From positions 1-64,000 of the forward strand of contig NZ_QBKH01000006.1 of the NCBI RefSeq assembly GCF_003054045.1: 64,000 nucleotides of DNA, written 5' to 3'. Both the position numbers and the translations under genes were made by a program. Source of the stretch: Sphingobacterium faecium (lineage in GTDB: Bacteria; Bacteroidota; Bacteroidia; Sphingobacteriales; Sphingobacteriaceae). The notes under the pieces are model-generated. The model was given only the letters and a program-made list of their open reading frames with translations, ran no database searches and was not told where the DNA came from. Positions 44,444 through 52,395 of the stretch are shown piece by piece (the stretch's first letter is position 1; each line of letters opens with the position of its first letter).

Positions 44444-45160
44444 ATGAAAAATAATATAATTTTAGTACTACTTGCCCTCCTTTTGCATTCTTGTAATTAT
44501 GCACAAGAGCTAAAAGTAAATTCAGAAATTCAAGATTTTTTTGATGTGAAAGGAAATGTAAAAGAAATTACAACCACTAAAAAAATTTTTACAACAATGG
44601 GCGAAAGAAAATATGAGAGTAAAACTACTTTCAATAAAGAAGGAGAACCCATTGAAACTATTGATTATGACGAAAACGGAAATGTGGAAAGTAAAAAACC
44701 CTGGACAAAAGCTAATGAAAATGATTTTAAAGGATGGGAAGTAAAAGAGGTATTTGATGCACAAAAAAGGTTAATAAAAAGGACAAAATACAATAATGGG
44801 AAAATTTCATTCGAAAACTATTACAAATATGATTTAAATGGAAATAAAATTGAAGATTTTGAGAAAATAAATAATGAGAAAACAGAATTCAAATACATAA
44901 ACAATCTTTTATCCGAAGAGATAACTTTCATTATTAATAAAGCGGAAGGCAACAAATTTTATTGGTACTGTAAAAAGAAGTTTTCTTATGATGAGAAATC
45001 AAATTTAACAGAAATGATTGTCTACTACTATCCTGATGACAAAATAATGAAAGGAAAATACAATTATAAATATGATAGCAAAGGAAGTTTAATAGAAAAA
45101 ATTGCATATGTCGATAATGAAATTTCGGAAATATCGACAAGAAAAATAGTTTACTACTAA
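44444..45160 (+). CDS. lipoprotein of unknown function in cassette-like unit
   Basis: 238-aa predicted lipoprotein: MKNNIILVLLALLLHSCNYAQ has a lipobox with Cys at about residue 17, which is why I start at 44444 rather than at 44411. The body is Lys/Glu/Tyr-rich with short repeats like YNNGKISFENYYKYDLNGNKIEDF, akin to RHS/YD-type or MORN-like tyrosine repeats. AT-rich. It is the only gene between perfectly matched 10-bp inverted ends. Function unknown. Confidence 0.72.
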   Translation: MKNNIILVLLALLLHSCNYAQELKVNSEIQDFFDVKGNVKEITTTKKIFTTMGERKYESKTTFNKEGEPIETIDYDENGNVESKKPWTKANENDFKGWEVKEVFDAQKRLIKRTKYNNGKISFENYYKYDLNGNKIEDFEKINNEKTEFKYINNLLSEEITFIINKAEGNKFYWYCKKKFSYDEKSNLTEMIVYYYPDDKIMKGKYNYKYDSKGSLIEKIAYVDNEISEISTRKIVYY

Positions 45161-45167
45161 AAATACC

Positions 45168-45177
45168 TACAGCTAAC
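45168..45177 (+). repeat. cassette-like right end
   Basis: TACAGCTAAC, inverse of 44413-44422, 8 bp after the stop of 44444; followed by AAGGTTTTGAGCC, which resembles the right-end continuation at 47401. Confidence 0.5.
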
Positions 45178-45235
45178 AAGGTTTTGAGCCACTTTAAAAG
45201 ACAATACAAAAACAAAACAAAATTTAAAGAAATCT

Positions 45236-46063
45236 ATGGACAAAAAAGCCAAAAACATATTGTTCAAAACGTATTGGAAAAATGGTTGGATTGATGATAA
45301 TGCAATACAAATAAATGGTGCTGACTTTGAGTATGCAAAATCAAAAGGATTGATGTTTGAACCTCTGACCATTTCTCACGACCAATGTTTGGACAAAATT
45401 TTTGAGATACTTCCAACAATTTCAATCGACAAAGTTGCAACAGCATTTTTAAGTAGTCTTTCTAATAGGCGTTTAGATTGGCGTTCCAGTTTGGCTTCCT
45501 ATTTTATAGCGAAACAATTGGTTCCTCATCAATATAAAAAAGCAGTAAGTGGACAGAGTTTTGGAGAAGATGGAGAAGTAACACACGAGAGTTATACTTG
45601 TGGAATTTGCAGAGATTTAAAATATGGCATTATAGGCGACAAGGATTATACCAATGAAGACTTAAATGTATTGAATTTTGAAAGAATAAAATGGGGCGGA
45701 ATTAGACACGGAAAACTTATTTACACTTTGTTCGACCTTCAACAACTACAAATAGCAGAAATCCCGGAACCTTCGATGGAAGATGTGGAGATTTTTAAAA
45801 ATATCTTATCGATTATCAAAAATTCTCAATCCAACGATTATCCAAGTACATTAGAAAAAAACTTATCTACTGCTTTGAAATCAACGAAAGACGAGCGAAA
45901 AATATTAATTGAAATTTTAGCTTGCATTGACATTCTTAAACCAGCGTCCTATGACAGACCGAGTAGAGGAAAACACGATTGGAATTTTGTTGAATACTGG
46001 CGTGGGGAAGACAAATATAATGAAGAAGCTCTGAATACATATTTTGGAAAATATATGAAGTAA
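45236..46063 (+). CDS. hypothetical protein, intact copy of duplicated gene
   Basis: 275-aa soluble, mostly helical protein without signal peptide. A CxxC pair occurs in ESYTCGICRDLKYG; the end KHDWNFVEYWRGEDKYNEEALNTYFGKYMK is shared with the decayed copy at 34619-34957. I do not recognise a named domain; the overall look is of the widespread small hypothetical proteins of Bacteroidota accessory regions. It follows a cassette-like right end by 58 bp and is followed by a terminator and a broken sigma gene. Confidence 0.7.
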   Translation: MDKKAKNILFKTYWKNGWIDDNAIQINGADFEYAKSKGLMFEPLTISHDQCLDKIFEILPTISIDKVATAFLSSLSNRRLDWRSSLASYFIAKQLVPHQYKKAVSGQSFGEDGEVTHESYTCGICRDLKYGIIGDKDYTNEDLNVLNFERIKWGGIRHGKLIYTLFDLQQLQIAEIPEPSMEDVEIFKNILSIIKNSQSNDYPSTLEKNLSTALKSTKDERKILIEILACIDILKPASYDRPSRGKHDWNFVEYWRGEDKYNEEALNTYFGKYMK

Positions 46064-46233
46064 AAAAAGTACTGACAACGTCGGATTAAAAGTATAGTAC
46101 CTGAAATGCTTCTCTGATCTTTTTTTGCAACCTTAAACCTTTAGTACTTCATATCAAAGAAAACTTTGGAAACTCAGAACGGCATGTGCAGTCAGCTAAC
46201 CACCCCCAATTAATATATACTTGTAATAAAATC

Positions 46234-46263
46234 AAAGCGTATGAAGTTCCAAACGCTTTTTTT
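46234..46263 (+). terminator. terminator within duplication copy B
   Basis: AAAGCGT (46234-46240) pairs with ACGCTTT (46253-46259), then a T run to 46263. Confidence 0.65.
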
Positions 46264-46316
46264 ATTTAAATGTGTAACATTTTCTGTTTCTTATGCTCTT
46301 AATTCTAAAAGCAGCA

Positions 46317-46517
46317 ATACAGGTTTTAAATTTCGAAGAGATATACCACGAGTACTGGAAAAGAATATTTCGTCTTTGTATGGGCTATGTGAATGATCAT
46401 GATGCGGCAAAAGATCTTTCTCAGGGAAACATTTGTGGCTGTTTTTCAGAAATTGCCAAAGTTCAGGTAGGAAGCATCAGTTGGAACCTGGATTTATAGA
46501 ATTGATACTAATATCTG
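46317..46517 (+). pseudogene. broken ECF sigma-factor gene (duplicate of 35212)
   Basis: Same sequence as the start of the sigma gene, but the initiation ATG is ATA (46317-46319), one G is inserted (CAGGGAAACATTTG versus CAGGAAACATTTG in the intact copy), and similarity ends abruptly at 46517. It cannot make a functional factor. Confidence 0.85.
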
Positions 46518-46852
46518 CATCTTTCCCTACTATGTTGGGCTGGATACCGCAGAGATTTCTGTTGTGCACATTATCAACCACATACCACGCTTTTTGTGAA
46601 GTCGACTAATGTGCCTTGGTGCGCTGTTGCAACATTTTGATTAAAGATTTATTATAATCAAATCTTAACCAGATTACTTTTTTGCCCCGATGTGTTCCTA
46701 AAATAATTTTAAAAAGAGAAAGATTAAATTCAGGCTTCGTGTTTTGAGTATCCATAAGACTTCGCACTTTTAATATCTATAAAGCTATAAGTCACTGACA
46801 GATTGATAGATATTAAATTTGTGTGTTTTGTAAAACTTTCGGATATTTGTGC
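46518..46852. other. gene-free stretch after broken sigma gene
   Basis: No gene or family remnant recognised between the end of the duplication and the next cassette-like left end. Confidence 0.45.
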
Positions 46853-46862
46853 GTTACCAGCA
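46853..46862 (+). repeat. cassette-like left end (matches 47391-47400)
   Basis: GTTACCAGCA is the inverse of TGCAGGTAAC at 47391-47400 with one mismatch (9/10). Confidence 0.5.
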
Positions 46863-46908
46863 ATTTTAACCAAAATGACGTTAACACAAGAAATTTAAAT
46901 AATCAAAA

Positions 46909-47385
46909 ATGATATTAAAATACTTGAGTTTTAGCATTTCAATAGTTTTCATTTCTTTCATTGTTGGAATGATTTTGACCGCTCTGATAAGAAAAACAGA
47001 TTTTTATAAAAAAACTTTATCAAAGCTGAACTTTCTAAAAAGTGACTTATTAAATAATTTAATTGGAGTTGGATTGGTAAAATGGATTGTTAAAAATACT
47101 TTTTTCAAATATCTAAATCCAAGTCTAAAAATTGACCGAAAAATGAAACTTGCAGAGTTAAATAATATTAGAAATCAAATGTCTAAAGCAGAAATTGACC
47201 ATTTATTTGCTTTTCTTTTCGTCATAATTTTTGTAATTCTAAAAATTTATAAACAAGAATACATTTTTGCATTTGTAATCTTTTTGGTTAATATTTTAAT
47301 GAACTTATGTCCAACTTTATTGCAACAACAAAATAAAAGGCGACTAGATAAATTAATTATAAGATTCTTAAAATCAACTGAATAG
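46909..47385 (+). CDS. CrtO-like (acyltransferase-type) membrane protein
   Basis: 158-aa membrane protein with hydrophobic segments at residues 3-25 and 95-130. The pattern LLNNLIGVGLVKWIVKNTFFKYLNPSLKI, RNQMSKAEIDHLFAFLFVIIF and NILMNLCPTLLQQQNKRRLDKLI matches the glycosyl-diaponeurosporenoate acyltransferase (CrtO) family, whose members end in NxYPxxLQRYNR; here that motif is drifted. Enzymatic activity is unproven. AT-rich, single gene between inverted ends 46853 and 47391. Confidence 0.7.
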   Translation: MILKYLSFSISIVFISFIVGMILTALIRKTDFYKKTLSKLNFLKSDLLNNLIGVGLVKWIVKNTFFKYLNPSLKIDRKMKLAELNNIRNQMSKAEIDHLFAFLFVIIFVILKIYKQEYIFAFVIFLVNILMNLCPTLLQQQNKRRLDKLIIRFLKSTE

Positions 47386-47388
47386 AAA

Positions 47389-47531
47389 ACTGCAGGTAAC
47401 AAGAGTTTTGCGTCAGGCGGGCTGAAGTGCAAAATTCAACAATAGTTTTTCAATTAAACCTTAGTAATAATATCAGCTTTTGTGCTTCGATTTCCCGCGC
47501 GAACGCAAAGCCCCAACCCGTTAACTGCAAT
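47389..47531 (+). repeat. attC-like imperfect palindrome, site 2
   Basis: About 143 bp lying between the stop of 46909 and the start of the 54-aa gene. Outer arms TGCAGGTAAC (47391-47400) and GTTAACTGCA (47520-47529); inner arms TTTTGCGT with ACGCAAA, GCGGG with CCCGC, GAAGTGC with GTGCTTC, in mirrored order. Long attC sites of chromosomal integrons have this layout. Confidence 0.6.
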
Positions 47532-47546
47532 CTTTCCAAAAACCGT

Positions 47547-47711
47547 ATGAAATATAAAGTTTCAGAAAAAAGAGCTGAATTTTTAAGAGAAAAATTTTTT
47601 GAATACTCATTAAAAGGAGTTGATTTGGATCAAGAAACACTTAATAATATTTCTGAGCCCATTGAATTGGATTTCATTATCTTTAAAACTTACGTTTACC
47701 GACGTATATAA
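47547..47711 (+). CDS. 54-aa hypothetical protein
   Basis: MKYKVSEKRAEFLREKFFEY is the N terminus of a small, charged, probably helical protein. The frame continues upstream to 47427, but those codons are the attC-like palindrome, so I start at ATG 47547, 17 bp after it. A good terminator follows. No family recognised; the placement is that of a last cassette gene. Confidence 0.55.
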   Translation: MKYKVSEKRAEFLREKFFEYSLKGVDLDQETLNNISEPIELDFIIFKTYVYRRI

Positions 47712-47720
47712 ACAACAAAA

Positions 47721-47748
47721 CCCGACTTGATAGTCGGGCTTTATTTTG
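47721..47748. terminator. terminator between 54-aa gene and tRNA fragment
   Basis: CCCGACT (47721-47727), 4-nt loop, AGTCGGG (47732-47738), flanked by U-rich and A-rich stretches on both strands. On the minus strand it lies directly after the tRNA 3' end, as tRNA terminators do. Confidence 0.75.
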
Positions 47749-47751
47749 TCT

Positions 47752-47774
47752 TGGCGGAAGAGGAGGGATTCGAA
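47752..47774 (-). tRNA. 3' fragment of tRNA-Ser (att-like, not a functional tRNA)
   Basis: The minus strand reads TTCGAATCCCTCCTCTTCC followed by GCCA: T-loop, 3' half of the T stem, 3' acceptor strand and discriminator of a tRNA, most like tRNA-Ser. The 5' side of the T stem does not pair and nothing upstream folds as a tRNA, so only the last 23 nt are conserved. This is the usual footprint of a tyrosine-recombinase element attached at a tRNA gene. Confidence 0.65.
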
Positions 47775-48200
47775 CTACCTGCTCTAATGCCGCTAAAAAG
47801 CAATTTTTAAGTTACTTTTTTATTAGTGCCACGAATATGGATTTTCAATTTTTTATTGAATATCACTAATTCGTTTACTTTCTAAATTTTAGAATTTATC
47901 TTGAATCAAAGAGCAACCATCCGAAATGATTATTACAAAAATAATAAAAATAATTTTCGTTTTAAGTTTAAATATAATATTCCATTGGATTTCCAGGCTA
48001 ACTGCTCAACAATTGCGTTTATGAATAATTGAATGGATTAAATTACTAATTCTTCTTGTGAGCACTAATTTTATAAATTTTCATTTAAGAGTTCTTTATC
48101 GATATATTTTAATTATGAAACTTTGTTTTAAAAAAGTATTTTTACAAAAAGTGATTCGATAATGTCACGACATCAACCATATATATATTAATTATAAATT
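47775..48200. other. gene-free stretch between att-like site and defence module
   Basis: No gene visible; AT-rich. It contains the promoter region of the PHP-ATPase gene, which I could not localise. Confidence 0.45.
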
Positions 48201-50945
48201 ATGAATATAAATCGCGGTTCGGAATGGAGAAAATGGGATTTACATTTTCACACTCCTTCTTCATATGATTATAAAGATAAAAATATCACCAATCAACAAA
48301 TAATTGATGAATTGGTAAAAAATAATATTTCAGTTGTTGCAATTACTGATCATCATGTTATCGATTTAGATCGATTTAGAGATCTTAAAGTTTTAGGAGA
48401 GGCACAAAACTTAACTATTTTGCCAGGAATTGAATTTCTTTCTGATGCGAGAGGAGATGAGCCAATACATTTCATAGGAATTTTTGATTCAACAGATAAG
48501 CTTCCCTATATATGGAAACAAATAGAAAGTAATACAGATATAAAGAGAATAGAGGGAGAAGGAAAATCTCATAACCAAGTTTATTGTCATCTTATGCAAA
48601 CCATCAATCTAATAAAAGAGCATGGTGGGATTGTTACAATTCATGCAGGCAATAAAACGAATGGTATTGAGAATATTACACATGCACTACCTCATGGGGT
48701 AGCTCAAAAAGAAGATATAGCTATCGCCATCGATATTTTTGAAATGGGAAAAGAGTCTGACTGTCCTGGATATAAAGACAAGGTTATTCCCTATTTAAAA
48801 AAGAAAATTTCTAAGCATATCCCTATGATTATTTGCACTGATAATCATAAGGTATCTGAGTATATCGTCAAACAGAATTTGTGGATCAAGGCAGATACTA
48901 CTTTTGAGGGATTAAAGCAGATTATTTTCGAACCTGAACATAGGGTTAAAATTCAAAAAGATGAACCTGACTTTAAAGAAGATAAACTAATTATCGACTC
49001 AGTAAGATTCGTGTCTGCTGATAATAAATTTACAACAGAAACTATCTATCTGAATAAGAACTTAAATGTAATAATAGGTGGAAAATCTTCAGGTAAATCA
49101 ATTTTACTTTATAATATAGCAAAAACACTCGTTTCTGACAATGGTTTTTTTGAAAAGGAAGGTATTTTGGATAAATACGATTTCAAAAGTGAAGACCCGA
49201 CTTTTAATTTTGAAATTAAAACTAAAGGAGGGTTTTCTCAATCTCTATATAGAGATGAAAATGAGAACAGTATTATACCTGAAATAAAATATATTCCACA
49301 AAATTACCTTGTAAAACTTGCTGAACCAAGTTTAAATAAAAAAGGTGCGGAACTGAATAAGATTGTTAGGGAGCTCATAAATGAAGAACCAGAATCGCAG
49401 AAGAGATATGAAAAATTTATTTCTGCTTTAAAAGCAAATGATCGGCATAGAGAGAATATAATAATTGAATATTTCACCATAAAAGATCATATTGATTCTT
49501 TAAAAATTCAGCTCCAATCTAAATCAAAAAAAGAAATATTGGAAACAAATATCCGTTCCAATACCTTACGCCTTCAAGAGCTAAATGAAAGTGTAGGTTT
49601 GAATCAATCTCAAATTGATCATTTTAATAAGCTACAGTTTGAACAGGAGAATAATAAGCAAAATAGAGTAAAATTCATTAATGATTTTAAGAAAATAACA
49701 GAATTTAATTCAGAAATGAGAGATATTCTTAGTAGCCTAAAAAACAAAGAAATACTAGTTTCTAATTCTCTCGAGCATCCAGAACTTAAAGAACTTTTTT
49801 CAATTAATAGCAACAATATTAAAAATTCTATTGACGAATTGGAAAAGTTTATCTCCATTTTTGAAACTACAAAAGGTGAAGATGGCATTACTCGTTTGAG
49901 AAATGAAAGTTCACTTAAAACGTTAGTGTCTGAGATTGGAAGAAAGGAGAATGAAATCCAAGAACAGCTTAAGCCCTTTTTGGAGAATGAAGAAGTGAAA
50001 AAGCAAATAGAAACTATTTCAAAATCTATTAGCGAAGACAATTCATCTCTTAATGCAATTGAACAGCTAAGTAAAGAAATTAGGGATAACCAAATAGCAT
50101 TAGAAAATACAAAACAAAGCTTATTTGAATTGTATAGATCAAATTATGATTTGTATTTAAATCTAATTGAGGATCAAAAAAGTCGTACATCTAATCTTGA
50201 AAGTGATGGATTAAAGATAACAGGAATTGCCAAGTTTAATTTTAGAAAATTTCAACAAAATATCTTTAGTATTAGTGATGGGCGTACGGCTTCTTATAAA
50301 CAGTATGAAATATGCAATGAGAACAGAAATGCACTTTCAGATTACAATCTTGAATCTATTCTTGAATCAATAAAATTGATGTTTGAAAGTATTATTGTAG
50401 CTGAAACATATGCCTTAAATAGTAAAGCCGATCGAAAACATGCAATTGAAAAGCTTTTGGATGATTATTTTTTTGACTACTGGGAAATCGAATTTAAAGA
50501 TGACAAGTTGGGGAAAATGTCCACAGGGAAGGCAAGTTTTGTAATATTAATGTTAATCGTTGGGCTAAGTAGATCGAAAGCCCCTATTCTTATTGACCAA
50601 CCTGAAGATAATTTGGATAATCGTTCAATAACGACTGATTTAGTAGAATATTTGCGAAATAAAAAACTTGAACGTCAGATAATATTGGTTACACACAATC
50701 CTAATATTGTTGTAAATGCAGATGCTGAAAATATAATCATTGCAAATCAAAAAGGACAAAATGATTCAGAAACCTCTAGCCCTTACAAGTTTGATTATAT
50801 AAACGGTTCATTAGAAAATACTTTTGCAAAAAAAGACTTTGAAAAAGATTTACTTAAAAGCATGGGGATTCGAGAGCATATTGCGGAAATCGTGGAAGGT
50901 GGTAAAGAAGCATTTAAGAAACGAGAAGAAAAATACGGGTTCTAA
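48201..50945 (+). CDS. TrlF-family PHP-domain SMC-like ATPase (predicted defence)
   Basis: 914-aa two-part protein. PHP phosphoesterase/nuclease domain at residues 1-250: RGSEWRKWDLHFHTPSSYD (His15, His17), AITDHH, LPGIEF, TIHAGNK, CTDNH, together a full set of metal-binding histidines and acids. From about 275 an SMC/RecF-like ATPase: Walker A GGKSSGKS near residue 293, a long coiled-coil middle (about 390-690), the signature-like KMSTGKASF near 770, Walker B APILIDQPEDNLD near 795 and H-loop LVTHNP near 829. This order is that of TrlF-type ATPases, found in defence islands. Adjacent 432-aa gene on the same strand is the likely partner. Confidence 0.9.
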   Translation: MNINRGSEWRKWDLHFHTPSSYDYKDKNITNQQIIDELVKNNISVVAITDHHVIDLDRFRDLKVLGEAQNLTILPGIEFLSDARGDEPIHFIGIFDSTDKLPYIWKQIESNTDIKRIEGEGKSHNQVYCHLMQTINLIKEHGGIVTIHAGNKTNGIENITHALPHGVAQKEDIAIAIDIFEMGKESDCPGYKDKVIPYLKKKISKHIPMIICTDNHKVSEYIVKQNLWIKADTTFEGLKQIIFEPEHRVKIQKDEPDFKEDKLIIDSVRFVSADNKFTTETIYLNKNLNVIIGGKSSGKSILLYNIAKTLVSDNGFFEKEGILDKYDFKSEDPTFNFEIKTKGGFSQSLYRDENENSIIPEIKYIPQNYLVKLAEPSLNKKGAELNKIVRELINEEPESQKRYEKFISALKANDRHRENIIIEYFTIKDHIDSLKIQLQSKSKKEILETNIRSNTLRLQELNESVGLNQSQIDHFNKLQFEQENNKQNRVKFINDFKKITEFNSEMRDILSSLKNKEILVSNSLEHPELKELFSINSNNIKNSIDELEKFISIFETTKGEDGITRLRNESSLKTLVSEIGRKENEIQEQLKPFLENEEVKKQIETISKSISEDNSSLNAIEQLSKEIRDNQIALENTKQSLFELYRSNYDLYLNLIEDQKSRTSNLESDGLKITGIAKFNFRKFQQNIFSISDGRTASYKQYEICNENRNALSDYNLESILESIKLMFESIIVAETYALNSKADRKHAIEKLLDDYFFDYWEIEFKDDKLGKMSTGKASFVILMLIVGLSRSKAPILIDQPEDNLDNRSITTDLVEYLRNKKLERQIILVTHNPNIVVNADAENIIIANQKGQNDSETSSPYKFDYINGSLENTFAKKDFEKDLLKSMGIREHIAEIVEGGKEAFKKREEKYGF

Positions 50946-51030
50946 ATATATAATGAAATGATAGTAAGAATTTGCAAAAGAAATATCTCATTACTTACAA
51001 AATGGCAATTAACTATTTAAATAAATAATA

Positions 51031-52329
51031 ATGCAACAACTAATTTTACCTGAACGGTTTGGAAATTTAGAAAAAGTTGATAATCTAGTAGAAGGTTGGG
51101 AGACTGTAAAACTAGCTATAAGACCGGAATGTCGAGATGACAGAAGCATCAACAAAGCGAAAACTGCTATCGAATCAGGGCTCAATGACGCCGCGATCAA
51201 TTATATATGGAACTTAGCTATGTATGATCTCCATAAAAAAATTATTGTATATGGAGTTGATTATTTTTCCAGTGCCATTAATTGGGATGGTAAACCATTA
51301 AAAACACTTGAAGATTTAAGAGAGGTAAAAGATTATCAATTAATTTCTGGTGCATTCGCTTTAGGAATCATTCCTTCAGAGGCACACTTTTTTTTACAAC
51401 AGTGCAGGGAAATAAGAAATAATTTTTCTACCGCTCATCTACCAATGGGTGAAATTGATAAATTTGAAACTTTTAATTTCATAAAGAACTGCATCAAATA
51501 TGTACTTACATTCGATTTACCTGCACCAGGGTTACAGATCAAAGATCTTGTAGAGAGCTTAATGGTAGAAAAGCTTGATAGCGTCGATGAGATAGAAGCA
51601 ATAATCCAAGGTCAGTCTTCAAAAGTGTACGGACCGATTTTACACAATCTCTTTTCTAGCTTTATTAAGCACGATTGTGATCCAAATTTAAAACATAATA
51701 TCAAACTTTTAGCACCGTTTTTATGGGAAATAGTATCTGACGAGGTCAAAAGCAATATTGCAGCCAAATTCTCCTCTCTTCGAGATGTAAAGGGGAAAGA
51801 TGCGGCCAATGAGGCATTGGAGTTTTTAAAGGTAGTAAAAGGTGTAGAGTTCATACCTGAAAGCTTTAAAGAGATAATATTCAAAAAGCATGCTTTATTT
51901 TTAATAGACGCACATAATGGATGGGATAATTTCCATTATGAACCAGGTTATGCAAGAGACTTAGCATCCCTTGGTAGTAATGTTCCTGTATCAGCTATAT
52001 ATACATATGTAAAAGCTATATTATTGTCATTTATAGGCAATAGATATGGACTTGCCAATGCTGCTCAAGAATACAATACTCTAATGATAACAAATTTATC
52101 TCAAACGGGAATTAGGGCATTATTCTCAATTCTTAGCACAGATATAGATGTAATTCGAGAATTGACAAATGGTAGTCCTGCGGTGAGATTCTTAAAAGTT
52201 ATGGATTTAATAAGAGAAAAAACAATGCTACCTAAACAAAAAGAGCTTTTTGAATTTATTGTTAAAAACAAGCTTCCACGTATTATAAAACATTTTAGTT
52301 CTTTGTATTGGGAACTTGTTAATAAATAG
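51031..52329 (+). CDS. hypothetical protein with HEPN-like RNxxxxxH motif
   Basis: 432-aa, all-helical soluble protein. Residues 95-165 form a helical pair with QCREIRNNFSTAHLPMGEID, where Arg129-Asn130 and His136 give RNx5H, inside the Rx4-6H range of HEPN ribonucleases; the residues following R (Asn) are typical. The remaining 270 residues (FLKVMDLIREKTMLPKQKELFEF and others) are helical without a recognised domain. Starts 85 bp after the PHP-ATPase gene and is followed by a terminator, so a two-gene operon is likely. Toxic RNase effector is inference. Confidence 0.75.
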   Translation: MQQLILPERFGNLEKVDNLVEGWETVKLAIRPECRDDRSINKAKTAIESGLNDAAINYIWNLAMYDLHKKIIVYGVDYFSSAINWDGKPLKTLEDLREVKDYQLISGAFALGIIPSEAHFFLQQCREIRNNFSTAHLPMGEIDKFETFNFIKNCIKYVLTFDLPAPGLQIKDLVESLMVEKLDSVDEIEAIIQGQSSKVYGPILHNLFSSFIKHDCDPNLKHNIKLLAPFLWEIVSDEVKSNIAAKFSSLRDVKGKDAANEALEFLKVVKGVEFIPESFKEIIFKKHALFLIDAHNGWDNFHYEPGYARDLASLGSNVPVSAIYTYVKAILLSFIGNRYGLANAAQEYNTLMITNLSQTGIRALFSILSTDIDVIRELTNGSPAVRFLKVMDLIREKTMLPKQKELFEFIVKNKLPRIIKHFSSLYWELVNK

Positions 52330-52369
52330 TTCGCTAAATTAAAAGATTTTAAAAGCATTGATATAAACA

Positions 52370-52395
52370 AAAGAGCGTGCCATTACACGCTCTTT
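52370..52395. terminator. bidirectional terminator of defence module
   Basis: AAAGAGCGTG (52370-52379) pairs with CACGCTCTTT (52386-52395) around 6 nt. It sits between convergent genes ending at 52329 and 52394. Confidence 0.75.

Larger units (their letters stand above)
45831..46517 (+). repeat. segmental duplication copy B
   Basis: Near-copy of 34728-35411. Here the 275-aa gene is intact while the sigma factor part is broken. The two copies are about 11.1 kb apart in direct orientation. Confidence 0.85.

Noticed and set aside
47427..47546. Upstream extension of the 54-aa gene
   Set aside because: These codons are the attC-like palindrome; the ATG at 47547 is the better start.
47752..47795. 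Complete tRNA gene
   Set aside because: Only the 3' quarter matches; no D or anticodon arms fold.
49619..50041. Minus-strand 140-aa frame
   Set aside because: Shadow of the coiled-coil part of the PHP-ATPase; Ser/Phe-rich low-complexity translation.
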